NCBI GenBank assembly: GCA_035540955.1
Contig: DATLFP010000161.1
Coordinates: 1 to 46,864 of the forward strand
From: DATLFP01 sp035540955
Lineage (GTDB): Bacteria > Actinomycetota > Acidimicrobiia > Acidimicrobiales > CADCSY01
Direction: 5' to 3'
Length of the DNA stretch: 46,864 nucleotides
The notes under the pieces are model-generated. The model saw nothing but the letters and a program-made list of their open reading frames with translations. It was not told the DNA's origin and made no database searches. Each line of letters begins with the position of its first letter. Position 1 is the first letter of the stretch. Positions 24,512-34,104 of this stretch are shown here, piece after piece. A program made the translations under genes and the position numbers.

Positions 24512-25423
24512 CTATCCCGCCCAGCTCACGATGATGCTGGTCGGGTTGCGGGCGCCGAGCCACACCTCGAGGGCATCGGCGGTGAGCAGGGCGCGGGCGG
24601 TGTATGCGTCGACGAGGTCGGCGGCAGCGGCCAGCGCCTCGGCGTACATCAGATCGACGAGCCCCTTGGGGTCGAGGACGTCGCCGCCGAGGGGGCGGAC
24701 CTCGAGATGCACATGCGGGGGGCCGCCGACGGCGTTGCCCGAGCTGCCCACCGTCCCGATGACCGAGCCCGCCGTCACCTCCTGACCGCCGGAGACCGCG
24801 ACCGAGTCGAGGTGGGCGAGGTACCACGTGGTGCGGTCCGGTTGGACGATGGTGACGGCCAGACCACCGATGGCGCCGTCGGTGACCCGCACGGTGCCCG
24901 CCGCGGGGGCGAGGACCGGCGTGCCCCGGTCGGCGAAGAGGTCGATGCCCTGGTGGACGTGGAACGCGGGCACGTGGCGGGGGAAGAGCCAGTCGTGGGT
25001 CCACGTGGCGAGGCCGGCCACCGGGAAGCGGCCGAAGCCGGCCTGCGCCGCGCCGGGGGGCAGGGCGGCGAGGGCGGCAACGAGGTCGGCGGTCGTCCCC
25101 GCCGGCGTGCGCGGGTAGGCGTCGATCATCGCCTGCACCCCGGGGGGCACCTGTCCCGGCGCCAAGGTCGTGGTGGTCGGCTCCGGTGCCGGTGCGGTGG
25201 TCGTCGTGGTCGTCGTCGTGGTCGAGGGTGGCGCCTCGGTGGTGGTCGTCGTCGACGAGGTCGAGGTCGTCGATGACGAGGTCGAGGTGGTCGATGAGGT
25301 GGTCGTCGTCGTCGACGACGTCGTGGTTGAGCGCCGGCCGTCGGCGACCGCCGGTGCGGCCAGGGCGAGCACCGCGGCCGTGACGACGGCGGCGCCCGCG
25401 GGGGAGCGAGGGGGGATGCGCAC
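24512..25423 (-). CDS. Secreted M23 family (LytM-type) peptidase
   Basis: The 303-residue protein starts with a signal peptide (AAVVTAAVLALAAPAVADG), then a 60-residue Ser/Thr-rich linker that may cross the cell wall. The M23 domain has the zinc ligands in HQGIDLFADRGTPVLAPAAG and PPHVHLEVRP. M23 enzymes cut peptidoglycan cross-bridges or act as regulators of amidases. The initiating GTG 25423 lies about 40 nt below a TAGGGT -10-like box. The linker is encoded by a GTC/GAC-like repeat that also gives misleading open frames. Confidence 0.9.
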   Translation of the reverse strand: MRIPPRSPAGAAVVTAAVLALAAPAVADGRRSTTTSSTTTTTSSTTSTSSSTTSTSSTTTTTEAPPSTTTTTTTTTAPAPEPTTTTLAPGQVPPGVQAMIDAYPRTPAGTTADLVAALAALPPGAAQAGFGRFPVAGLATWTHDWLFPRHVPAFHVHQGIDLFADRGTPVLAPAAGTVRVTDGAIGGLAVTIVQPDRTTWYLAHLDSVAVSGGQEVTAGSVIGTVGSSGNAVGGPPHVHLEVRPLGGDVLDPKGLVDLMYAEALAAAADLVDAYTARALLTADALEVWLGARNPTSIIVSWAG

Positions 25424-25487
25424 GGGGACCTTTCCGCCGGGAGGTTCTCGGAGCGCACGACACCCTAGCCGGTTCGTAACACAACCG

Positions 25488-26393
25488 TCATGAACTGTCG
25501 GTGTCCCACTGCAGGGAAGCGAGGTGGACCCCGCCCTGCCCCCAGCCGCAGTGGCTCAGCCAGGTGGCGCCCGCCTCGTCGACGATCACCTCGGCGGCGT
25601 GGGCGGGGAGCAGACCGACCTCGTCGCGCCGGTCGAAGCGGAACGGGTCGTCGCTCTCGAGCACGAGGGTGGTGGCGTAGACCGATGCCCAGTCGGGGTC
25701 CTCCCCGGCCTGGTGGCGGGCCCACGCCTCGCCGAAGCGAGCCGGCCCGGAGAACAGATACCAGCGGCCGTCCCGCTCGACGACGAACGGCGACTCGGTC
25801 GGACCCGCCATCGTCCCGACGAGCTCGTCGCGGTAGACGACGTGCCGGCCCCGCCAGCGCACCAGGTCGTCCGACTCGGCCGCCACCACCACGTGGTGGC
25901 CGCCGCTCGGCTCGCTGGTTGCCGTGTAGTACATGACCCAGCGGTCACCGACCCGCACGACCATCGGGTCGCGGGCCTCGTAGCCGTCGACGACCAGCGG
26001 GTTCGCGGGATGGCGGGTCCAGGTGACGCAGTCGTCGGAGGTCGCGAGGTGGATCCGGTACGACTGGGGCGCGTCGCCACCGGCGCACACGAACATCCAG
26101 TAGGTGCTGTCGTGGTGGATGACGTGCGGCGCCCAGAGGTGGGTCTCACCGGCCGAGGGGTCGGCGGACATGGCGAACTGCTGCTTGGTCCACGGACCGT
26201 GCAGCCCGGGGGCGGTGGCATGGCACAGGTGCTTCTCGTCGAAGGGCGCCATGGGCTCGGCGTGGGTGATCCCGATGAGGTGCCACGTGCCGTTGTGATC
26301 GAGCACGAACGTGTGGTCGTTGACGTACCACCGCTCCGACTCGCCCGCCGACGGGTCGTAGACGCGCTCGAAGGGCCCCGCTCGCACTCGCAT
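25488..26393 (-). CDS. GH43-like five-bladed beta-propeller glycosidase
   Basis: The 301-residue protein starts at ATG 26393. It shows repeated propeller blades: YVNDHTFVLDHNGTWHLIGI, HVIHHDSTYWMFVCAGG, YEARDPMVVRVGDRWVMYY, PTESPFVVERDGRWYLFSG. The three carboxylates of the GH43/GH32-type clan can be matched as the Asp in VNDHTF, the Asp in EARDPMV and the Glu in TESPF. There is no signal peptide, so it acts inside the cell or is exported another way. Substrate is unknown; arabino- or fructo-oligosaccharides are family possibilities. Confidence 0.75.
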   Translation of the reverse strand: MRVRAGPFERVYDPSAGESERWYVNDHTFVLDHNGTWHLIGITHAEPMAPFDEKHLCHATAPGLHGPWTKQQFAMSADPSAGETHLWAPHVIHHDSTYWMFVCAGGDAPQSYRIHLATSDDCVTWTRHPANPLVVDGYEARDPMVVRVGDRWVMYYTATSEPSGGHHVVVAAESDDLVRWRGRHVVYRDELVGTMAGPTESPFVVERDGRWYLFSGPARFGEAWARHQAGEDPDWASVYATTLVLESDDPFRFDRRDEVGLLPAHAAEVIVDEAGATWLSHCGWGQGGVHLASLQWDTDSS

Positions 26394-26474
26394 GCCCCGA
26401 GTCTGGCCCGAAGCTTTCCCTACAGATCTGGTCACGAAGTGTCGAAATGGGACCACCGCGTCAAGGGGAGAGCA

Positions 26475-26852
26475 GTGGCCACAGTGAAGGGGAGCCCGGT
26501 GCGCACGCTCATCGTGGACGACAGCGACGACATGCGGAGCCTGGTCCGGCTGCTCGTCGATCTCACCGAGGGCGCCAACGTCGTGGCCGAGGCGGTCGAC
26601 GGCGCCGGGGCCATCGCCCGCTGGCGCGAGCTCCGGCCGGACGTCATCGTCCTCGACCAGCGCCTGCCCGACCGCAGCGGCCTCGACGTCGCCGAGGCCA
26701 TCCTGGGCGAGGACCCCTCCGCGAACATCCTCATCTTCAGCGCCTTCCTCGACGATCGGGCGTTGGCGCGGGCCGAGGCCCTCGGGGTGCGGGAGTGCGT
26801 CCCCAAGGACCAGGTCCGGCGCCTGCCCGAGCTCATCGTCGGCACCGGGTAG
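26475..26852 (+). CDS. Stand-alone response regulator receiver protein
   Basis: It has 125 residues from GTG 26475, after AGGGGAG. The whole protein is a CheY-like receiver: acidic pair in TLIVDDSDDMRSLVRLL, phospho-acceptor Asp in VIVLDQRLPDRSG, switch Ser in LIFSAF and Lys in CVPKDQ. There is no output domain and no histidine kinase next to it. It lies 81 bp downstream of the divergent glycosidase start. Confidence 0.88.
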   Translation: MATVKGSPVRTLIVDDSDDMRSLVRLLVDLTEGANVVAEAVDGAGAIARWRELRPDVIVLDQRLPDRSGLDVAEAILGEDPSANILIFSAFLDDRALARAEALGVRECVPKDQVRRLPELIVGTG

Positions 26853-26888
26853 CCCGCCGGCGGCGGTCCCGCGCCGGTCCCGCGTGCC

Positions 26889-26894
26889 TAGGGT
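26889..26894 (+). promoter_or_regulatory. -10-like element before the P450 gene
   Basis: TAGGGT lies 6 nt before ATG 26901, with no ribosome-binding site. It fits a leaderless or near-leaderless transcript. Confidence 0.35.
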
Positions 26895-26900
26895 CTGGCC

Positions 26901-28127
26901 ATGCCGGACCGCGACGACGCTCTCGATCCGTTCACCGCCGCGGCCACGATCGATCCCCACCCGGTGTACCGGCGGCTCCGGGACGAGGCACCAGTTCGCT
27001 ACCACGCCTCGATGGACGCCTGGACCGTGGCCCGCCACGCCGACGTCGTCGCCGTGCTCCGCGACGCGCGGACGTTCTCCTCGGAGCTCGGCATGGGCGA
27101 GCTGATGAGCGGCCGGCTCGTTCCCGGTCAGGCGCCGATGCCGTCCATGAGCGACGCCATGGGTCAGCTCCGGCTGGTCATCGCCGCCGACCCGCCCGAC
27201 CACACCAGGTTGCGCCGGCTGGTGAGCGCACCGTTCGGGCCGAGGGAGATCGCCCCGCTCGAACCGAGGATCCGCGCCCTGTGCGACGCGCTCGTCGACG
27301 ACCTCCTGGCCGCCGAGGAGCCCGACATCATCGGCCATGTCGGCTGGCCGCTCCCGGTCGTCGTCATCGCCGAGGTGCTCGGGATCCCGCCGGAGCGCCG
27401 CGACGACTTCAAGCGGTGGTCGACCGACATGGTCGGCGGCCTCTCGGGCGAGCTCGACCTGAGCCAGCGTCAGCAGAGCGCCATCGAGCTGTTCGAGTTC
27501 TTCACCGCGGCGATCGCCGCCCGACAGCTGGCGCCCGGCACCGACGCCATCAGCTTCCTCGTCTCCAAGGCGAGCGTGTTCGAGGGCGACGACCAGCTCA
27601 CCGTGCCCGAGCTGGTGGCGTTCTGCATCCTTCTCCTCATCGCCGGCAACGAGACGACGACCAACCTCGTCGGCAACGCCATCCACGGTTTCTTCGACCA
27701 CCCCGAGCAGTGGGCGCTGCTGCTCGCCGACCCGGAGCGGGCCGGTCCCGCCGTCGAGGAGCTGTTGCGCTTCGACGGGCCCGTGAAGGCGATCATGCGC
27801 ATGCCGGCCGACGAGGCTCGCATCGGCGAGGTCGTCATCCCCGCCGGCGCCCGCGTCATGCCCCTGTTCTCGTCGGCCAACCGCGACCCGTCGGTGTTCG
27901 ACGATCCGGACACGCTCGACATCGGTCGCAACCCGCAGGACCACGTCGCGTTCGGTTTCGGGATCCACCACTGCCTCGGCGCCCCCCTCGCCCGGATGGA
28001 GGCGCGCATCCTGTTCGAGACGCTGGCGGCGCGGGGCGTCACGCTCGAGCCGCGGCGTCCGGCGACGCCGGTCGTGAGCCCGATCCTGCGAGGGTTCACC
28101 GACGTGCCGGTGGCGGTGGTGCGCTGA
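26901..28127 (+). CDS. Cytochrome P450
   Basis: The 408-residue soluble bacterial P450 contains the I-helix LLLIAGNETTTNLVG, the K-helix ExxR in VEELLRFDGP, and the heme-ligand loop FGFGIHHCLGAPLAR with the axial Cys. The length is normal and all key residues are present. No ferredoxin or reductase gene lies next to it, so its electron donor is elsewhere. Substrate unknown. Confidence 0.95.
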   Translation: MPDRDDALDPFTAAATIDPHPVYRRLRDEAPVRYHASMDAWTVARHADVVAVLRDARTFSSELGMGELMSGRLVPGQAPMPSMSDAMGQLRLVIAADPPDHTRLRRLVSAPFGPREIAPLEPRIRALCDALVDDLLAAEEPDIIGHVGWPLPVVVIAEVLGIPPERRDDFKRWSTDMVGGLSGELDLSQRQQSAIELFEFFTAAIAARQLAPGTDAISFLVSKASVFEGDDQLTVPELVAFCILLLIAGNETTTNLVGNAIHGFFDHPEQWALLLADPERAGPAVEELLRFDGPVKAIMRMPADEARIGEVVIPAGARVMPLFSSANRDPSVFDDPDTLDIGRNPQDHVAFGFGIHHCLGAPLARMEARILFETLAARGVTLEPRRPATPVVSPILRGFTDVPVAVVR

Positions 28128-28197
28128 TCCGTGGGGCGCGGCGGCGGGCGGAAGCAGCGGCGCGGAACCGACCGCCGACCGGCGGTGTCGGTTGGTC

Positions 28198-28803
28198 ATG
28201 AAGATCAGCGCACTGCTGGGCGCCGTGGCCGTGCTCGGACTGGCCGGCGTCGGCGTCGCCCACGGCAAGGGGATGGCGGCGGCGACCATCGAGGGCCCGG
28301 GCCTCGCCGAGCCGATCGTCGTGTTCGGAGAGGACCCGGTGCCCGAGGCGCGGTGGTTCGTGGAGGACACCGGCGTCTACGAGCTCATCTGGCCGACCGA
28401 GCCGACCGGCCGGCTGGCGACCGCGCCGACAGCCGATCTCGGACCCCGGCTCACGGTCCGCTGGCTCCTCATGGGCCCGGACGGCGACATACCCATCGCC
28501 CAGGACGTCTACCCCCACGCCGACGGCGGCCCCGTCACCCACGTCGCTCCCGGCCAGCCGACGTTCGAGGGCACGGCGACCATCGGGGGTTGGTACCGAT
28601 CGCCCGCCCGCCTGCTCGACGCGCTCGACGCCCTCGGCGTGCCGGGCCGGGCGGCGCTGGTCAGGGCCGCGGCCGGCGTCGGCGAGCGCGGTGAGCGGCG
28701 GTGGGAGCCGATCGGTGCGAGCCTCCTCGCCATGATCGTGCTCGGCGGCGCGCTGAAGGTCGCCGGCCGGCGCCGGGGAGAGGTGGCGCCGGCTGCAGGA
28801 TGA
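28198..28803 (+). CDS. Membrane-anchored secreted hypothetical protein
   Basis: The 201-residue protein starts at ATG 28198. An N-terminal signal/anchor (ISALLGAVAVLGLAGVGVA) is followed by a beta-rich extracellular part (IVVFGEDPVPEARWFVEDTG, TFEGTATIGGWY) and a C-terminal membrane helix (GASLLAMIVLGGALKVAG) with a basic tail. No family was recognised. It ends 40 bp before an ECF sigma factor and may be co-transcribed with it. Confidence 0.65.
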   Translation: MKISALLGAVAVLGLAGVGVAHGKGMAAATIEGPGLAEPIVVFGEDPVPEARWFVEDTGVYELIWPTEPTGRLATAPTADLGPRLTVRWLLMGPDGDIPIAQDVYPHADGGPVTHVAPGQPTFEGTATIGGWYRSPARLLDALDALGVPGRAALVRAAAGVGERGERRWEPIGASLLAMIVLGGALKVAGRRRGEVAPAAG

Positions 28804-28843
28804 ACCCGAAGCCTCGCTCGTCCAACGTGCCAAGGAGGGAGAC

Positions 28844-29329
28844 GTGGACGCGTACAGCGCGCTCCTGCGCGCCCACGAGCCGGCCGCTCGCCGGCTGGCC
28901 CGGGTGCTGTGCGGCGACGACGGCGACGACGCCGCCCAGGAGGCGTTCGTGAAGGGGTGGTCGGCGCTGCCCGGGTTCCGGGGCGACGCCTCGTTCCGCT
29001 CGTGGCTCCTGCGGATCGTCGCCAACGAAGCCCACAATCGTCGGCGATCGACAGGGCGCCGCGCGGCGCGCGAGCTCCGGCTCGCCGAGACCGGCGCCGA
29101 GGCATCGGCCGAGACGACGGCGCTCCTCGGTGAGCAGCGTCAGCGTCTGCTCGGTGCGGTGAACGCGCTTCCCGACAAGCTGCGGGACGCCGTCGCCTGC
29201 CGGCACCTGCTCGAGCTGTCCGAGGCCGAGACGGCGGTCGTGCTCGGGGTCCCGGTGGGCACGGTCAAATCGCGGATCTCCCGCGGCCTCGACCGGCTGC
29301 GGGCCGCGCTGGAGGTGGACCGTGCCTGA
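28844..29329 (+). CDS. ECF-type RNA polymerase sigma factor
   Basis: The 161-residue protein starts at GTG 28844 after AAGGAGGGA. Region 2 is AQEAFVKGWSALPGFRGDAS with SFRSWLLRIVANEAHNRRR; region 4 is VACRHLLELSEAETAVVLG and PVGTVKSRISRGLDRLR. It overlaps the next gene by 8 bp, the usual arrangement for a sigma factor and its membrane partner. No extended C-terminal domain is seen. Confidence 0.9.
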   Translation: MDAYSALLRAHEPAARRLARVLCGDDGDDAAQEAFVKGWSALPGFRGDASFRSWLLRIVANEAHNRRRSTGRRAARELRLAETGAEASAETTALLGEQRQRLLGAVNALPDKLRDAVACRHLLELSEAETAVVLGVPVGTVKSRISRGLDRLRAALEVDRA

Positions 29330-29975
29330 CATCGTCGACGCGCTCGCCGACCTGCGAGCGAGCATCGAGTGGCCGGCGGCGACGGCCGACGTGAGCACCG
29401 CGGCCGTCGCCCGTCTCGGTCCTCGGCGCCGCCGGCGCTGGCCGCTCGTGCTGGTGGCCGCAACGGTCGCCGTGGGCGCCGGGGCGCCGGCCGCGGCCCA
29501 CCTGCTGTCGCTGGGCGGGGTGCGGGTGCTGATCGACGGCGCCGATCACGCCGGCCTCCCGGTCGTCATGGATCTGGGCGAGCCGGTGGCCGTGCGTGGC
29601 GACGCCCGCCGGCCGCCATCCCTCGGCCCGCCCGCGGCCGCGTTCGCCGGTCGACCTGACGGCGGGTACTCCGAGGTGTGGCCGGGACCCGTGGTGCTGA
29701 CGAGCTTCCCTGGCTCGCTGACGAGTGACTCCATCGAGAAGCGGGTGGCCGCCGACGGGGTGATGTTCACCACGGTGGGGCCGGACCCCGCGCTCTGGCT
29801 GACCGGGCCGCACCGCTTCGCCTACCTCGATCCCGAGGGGCGACCGCGGACCGAGACCGTCCGGTCGAGCGCCAACGTCCTGGTGTGGAGCCGTGACGGC
29901 GTGACTTACCGCCTGGAGTCCGATCGGACGCTCGCGGAGGTGGTCGAGCTGGCCGAGTCGATGTTCGCCCGCTGA
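29322..29975 (+). CDS. Membrane protein, probable partner of the ECF sigma factor
   Basis: The 217-residue protein starts at GTG 29322, inside the sigma gene. A short N-terminal cytoplasmic part (VDALADLRASIEWPAATADV) leads to one membrane helix (WPLVLVAATVAVGAGAPAA) and an outer domain with beta strands (DPALWLTGPHRFAYLDPEG). Position and layout fit an anti-sigma factor. No zinc-binding HxxxCxxC motif is present, so the function is inferred from the overlap only. Confidence 0.65.
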   Translation: MPDIVDALADLRASIEWPAATADVSTAAVARLGPRRRRRWPLVLVAATVAVGAGAPAAAHLLSLGGVRVLIDGADHAGLPVVMDLGEPVAVRGDARRPPSLGPPAAAFAGRPDGGYSEVWPGPVVLTSFPGSLTSDSIEKRVAADGVMFTTVGPDPALWLTGPHRFAYLDPEGRPRTETVRSSANVLVWSRDGVTYRLESDRTLAEVVELAESMFAR

Positions 29976-29982
29976 GCGCGCG

Positions 29983-30567
29983 TCAGTCGAGGCGGTGGAC
30001 GCCACGCAGGCCGGCGTAGGCGAGATCGGCCACCTGGCGCCCGAGGCGGTCGGGGTCGAGGTCGAGGCCGTCGTCGATCCAGTGCCGGCCGGTGCCCTCG
30101 GCGAGCCCGACGATGCCGTGGGCGAGGGTGCGGCGGTGCTCGTCGTCGAGGTCGGCATCGATGAGTCCGGCGATGGTCTCGGCGAGGAACGCCTCGACGG
30201 TCCGGACGGCGTCGGCGAACTCGGCGTCGAGCCGCATGCCGCCGCGGAAGAGAAGCGAGAACGCGGCCCGGTTCTCGTCGATCCAGCGGAAGTACGCGCC
30301 GAACCCCCGCTCGACCTTCTCGCGCGGGCCGTCGGCGCTGGCCGTGGCCTTGGCCACCAGGTCGCCCAGCTGCGATCCGACGTCTTCGAGCAGCTCCACG
30401 AACAACCGGCGCTTGCTGTCGAAGTGCTGGTACAGCACGGGCTTGGTCACGCCCGCGGCCTCGGCGATGTCGTTCATCGACGCACCGTGGAAGCCTCGCG
30501 CCGCGAAGACATCGAGCGCGGAGTCGAGCAGCTGGCGGCGGCGAGCGGCAGCGGGAAGTCGGGTCAA
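29983..30567 (-). CDS. TetR family transcriptional regulator
   Basis: The 194-residue protein has a TetR helix-turn-helix: RRRQLLDSALDVFAARGFHG, SMNDIAEAAGVTKPVLYQHF, DSKRRLFVELL. The C-terminal part is an all-helical ligand-binding domain. The only start in frame is TTG 30567, placed 9 nt after a TAGCGT box (complement of 30577-30582), so the transcript may be leaderless. Its stop is 7 bp from the convergent stop at 29975. The regulated gene is unknown; the thiolase upstream is a candidate. Confidence 0.9.
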   Translation of the reverse strand: MTRLPAAARRRQLLDSALDVFAARGFHGASMNDIAEAAGVTKPVLYQHFDSKRRLFVELLEDVGSQLGDLVAKATASADGPREKVERGFGAYFRWIDENRAAFSLLFRGGMRLDAEFADAVRTVEAFLAETIAGLIDADLDDEHRRTLAHGIVGLAEGTGRHWIDDGLDLDPDRLGRQVADLAYAGLRGVHRLD

Positions 30568-30576
30568 GGGTCGCTC

Positions 30577-30582
30577 ACGCTA
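30577..30582 (-). promoter_or_regulatory. -10-like element before the TetR gene
   Basis: On the minus strand TAGCGT is followed by 9 nt and TTG 30567. It belongs to the same class as the boxes at 22711, 37764 and 39364. Confidence 0.35.
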
Positions 30583-30796
30583 TTCCGTGGGCAGGAACGA
30601 CGAGAGGTCGGGTCGAAGGAGCCGTTGTGCCGTCTCGCCCGAAGCCGCCTGTGCAGCTGAGCCGCCGCCCACCCGAGGCCACACGCCCCATACCGGCAGA
30701 AAAGGTCGCGGGCGTGAGCGTCATCGCCGTCCGGCTCCGGCGCCGGCGCTACAGCGACGATCTCGGCCGACTCGGCAACTGGTAGCCCGAACCCGG

Positions 30797-30847
30797 CGTT
30801 CTGTGTCGGATCAACGGCTCCATGAGACGTCGATCCGACACAGAACG
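30797..30847. repeat. Perfect 16-bp inverted repeat downstream of the thiolase
   Basis: Arms CGTTCTGTGTCGGATC (30797-30812) and GATCCGACACAGAACG (30832-30847) flank a 19-nt loop containing CCATG. No T-run follows on the minus strand, so an ordinary terminator is not certain. A related palindrome with the same outer arms and CCATG in the loop lies inside ccmI at 46764-46811. The rest of the 300-bp gap 30568-30870 shows nothing. Confidence 0.75.
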
Positions 30848-30870
30848 GGATCGGGCGGCGAGGGCGAGGG

Positions 30871-32046
<1,176 letters not shown>

Positions 32047-32141
32047 CTCGATCGATCCTTCGGTGGTCGGTGCAGGACCTCGCCACCCTACGCCGCCAGG
32101 GGACGGGGCGGCCTGGCCGAGCGGGGAGCCCGGGCGCCGCC

Positions 32142-32399
32142 TCAGAGACCGTGGCGCTCGGCGTCGTCGCGCTCGGCGCCCTTGACCGCATAGCCGAGAA
32201 GGATGGCCGGGGCCAGCACCACGCATCCGGCGACGAGGGCGGCGGTGGTCGCCGTCACCAGCCCGCTGGGCAGATTGGTGGCGAGCGCCACGAAGAAGAG
32301 CGCGACCGCCAGTGCGAAGAGCAGGTAGCCGGCACGCTTGGCACCGTCGGCAAGTCGCCGGACGCGCTCGCGCCGCTCGAGGATCGGGTCGCCGGCCAT
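32142..32399 (-). CDS. Small two-helix membrane protein
   Basis: The 85-residue protein starts at ATG 32399, which overlaps the stop of the glycosyltransferase by one base. A basic N-terminus (LERRERVRRLADGAKRAG) leads to two membrane helices (LLFALAVALFFVALAT, ALVAGCVVLAPAILLGYA) and a charged C-terminus. No family name is known to me. Confidence 0.7.
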   Translation of the reverse strand: MAGDPILERRERVRRLADGAKRAGYLLFALAVALFFVALATNLPSGLVTATTAALVAGCVVLAPAILLGYAVKGAERDDAERHGL

Positions 32400-33370
32400 C
32401 ACCACGAGTCCAGCAGAGCGCGGAGGTCGGCGCGCAGCCGCTCGAGGGAGAAGTGCTCGCGCACGACCGCCTCGTTGCGATCGTGGAGCGTCTCATCGGG
32501 GTGGGCGAGGTGAGCGCGCAGCGGCTCGGCGTCATCGGTGGGGAACCACTCGAAGCCGAAGGGCCGCAGCTCCTCGGCCACGGGGTAGGGACCGACGGCG
32601 ATCGGGCGCCGGTGCACGGCGGCTTCGAGGACCGGCTGGCCGAAGCCCTCCCACCGGGAGGGGAACAGCACGGCATCGCACGACGCGTACGCGTCGGCGG
32701 CCGACGGCATCGGCCGGCGCAGCACCGGGCATCGCGCGGGGGCGAGCACCGCGTCGAGCGGATACCCCTCCTCGGCCGGACCAGTGAGCCAATAGGTGCC
32801 GCCCAGCTGCTCGGCGATGCGCAGCGCGCTGGGCACGTCCTTCCGGGCGATCGCCCGGGCGGGATGGAGCAGCAGCGGCCGAGCGGCATCGACGCTCGGT
32901 CGGCCCCGCGGCTCGTCGACGTCCACCGCGTTGTAGATCAGCTCGGCCTCGATGCCACGCCCGCGGAGCTGGCGGCGCGAGAGCTCGTTGATCGCGACGT
33001 GGCGCCAGAGGTCGTCGGTGGGCGGCCAGGGCTCAGGGACGGCCATGCCCTCGCGCTGCCACGGCAGGTCGAGGTGATGGAGGACGGCGCGCCGGCCGGC
33101 GAGGGCCGCGCCGACGACGTCGGCGGCGCGCGGGTGCAACGGCAGCGAGAGCAGGTTCACCACCACGACCACGTCGGCGCCGGCTACGGCCGACCGCACA
33201 TCGCTCTCGAGCGGGTCGGCCGTGACCGGCCAGCCGAGCCCCGGCACCTGCCGCCCGTCGACCGTCGACACGTCGTGGCCGAGCTCGGACAGGGCGCGGG
33301 CCCACAGCGCGGCGAGGACGGAGCCGCCGTCGGTACCGCCGAGCCGGAACGAGAGAAGCGTGACCCGCAG
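32399..33370 (-). CDS. GT4-like glycosyltransferase with a probable CTG start
   Basis: The protein has 323 residues if it starts at CTG 33370, one base after the upstream stop. The first ATG/GTG/TTG in frame is GTG 33271, which would remove RVTLLSFRLGGTDGGSV, the nucleotide-fold strand and Gly-rich loop expected of the family. The C-terminal half has LLLHPARAIARKDV, YASCDAVLFPSRWEGFGQ, and the EX7E motif in EGFGQPVLEAA. It transfers a sugar from an NDP-sugar; acceptor unknown. Gene order suggests translational coupling with the upstream hypothetical. Confidence 0.85.
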   Translation of the reverse strand: MRVTLLSFRLGGTDGGSVLAALWARALSELGHDVSTVDGRQVPGLGWPVTADPLESDVRSAVAGADVVVVVNLLSLPLHPRAADVVGAALAGRRAVLHHLDLPWQREGMAVPEPWPPTDDLWRHVAINELSRRQLRGRGIEAELIYNAVDVDEPRGRPSVDAARPLLLHPARAIARKDVPSALRIAEQLGGTYWLTGPAEEGYPLDAVLAPARCPVLRRPMPSAADAYASCDAVLFPSRWEGFGQPVLEAAVHRRPIAVGPYPVAEELRPFGFEWFPTDDAEPLRAHLAHPDETLHDRNEAVVREHFSLERLRADLRALLDSW

Positions 33371-33371
33371 G

Positions 33372-34097
33372 TCAGCGCAGCCGAGCGAGCCGGCGGTTGG
33401 TGGCGTCGAGCACGGCGCGGGCGATGGCGTCGTCCTCGGCGCTGCCGCGGACGGGGGCGACGCCGGCGAGCAGCTCCTCGTTCGGCGGGATCACGAGGAC
33501 GAGGGTGACGATGCCGAGCTCTCGGTCACCGACGCGCTGCACGCCGGCCATCTCGATCGCCACGCTGCACGCGGCCGGTTCGAGGAGTCGCAGCGCGTTG
33601 AGCGACGCTTCGGCGACGATGCGCCAGCGGGCCGTCGACGCGATCGTCCCCTGCGCGGTGCCGACGACCTCGTCGTCGCCGTGTCGGAGCGTCACCGTGG
33701 CGACTGCTTGGAGCTCCTTCTTCGCCACCACGACGCTCTCGACGACGACCCGCTCCGTCGTGGCCGGCTTCGGCGCGGTCACCGTCGATGTCCCGTTCGT
33801 CGGCTTTGCGTCGCCGTTGCTGGGAGCGACCGCTCCGTGTTCGGTCTCGAGCTGGACCACGCTGACGATGCGGTGATCGAAGTCGATGCCGCCCGACGCG
33901 ATGGCGACGGACTGCACGTCTCGCACCAGCTGCTTGGCGCCCTTGCCGGTCGTGGCGAGGATGTGGACCTCGACGGGGCGGCCGTGCTCGTCGGCGACGA
34001 TGCGTGCGGCCTGGACCTCGGGGATCCGGCACAGCTCCCGCTCGACACCTCCGAGATCCACTGGTCGCAGGGTACCGCTCGTGTCCGCATCGGTCAT
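33372..34097 (-). CDS. Conserved-looking hypothetical (241 aa)
   Basis: An N-terminal part (CRIPEVQAARIVADEHGRP, VEVHILATTGKGAKQLVRD, ASGGIDFDHRIVSVVQ) resembles small alpha/beta domains. A Thr/Pro/Lys-rich linker and a second alpha/beta half with repeated strands (VVAKKELQAVATVTLRHGDD, LGIVTLVLVIPPNEELLAG) follow. No membrane helix, signal peptide or catalytic motif is seen. It lies 7 bp downstream of the degenerate HD gene and one base upstream of the glycosyltransferase, so it belongs to that operon. Confidence 0.65.
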   Translation of the reverse strand: MTDADTSGTLRPVDLGGVERELCRIPEVQAARIVADEHGRPVEVHILATTGKGAKQLVRDVQSVAIASGGIDFDHRIVSVVQLETEHGAVAPSNGDAKPTNGTSTVTAPKPATTERVVVESVVVAKKELQAVATVTLRHGDDEVVGTAQGTIASTARWRIVAEASLNALRLLEPAACSVAIEMAGVQRVGDRELGIVTLVLVIPPNEELLAGVAPVRGSAEDDAIARAVLDATNRRLARLR

Positions 34098-34104
34098 CGA
34101 CCTC

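Noticed and set aside
25170..25335. Direct-repeat tract (GTCGTCGTGG-like) resembling a tandem repeat element
   Set aside because: It is the coding sequence of the Ser/Thr-rich linker of the M23 peptidase.
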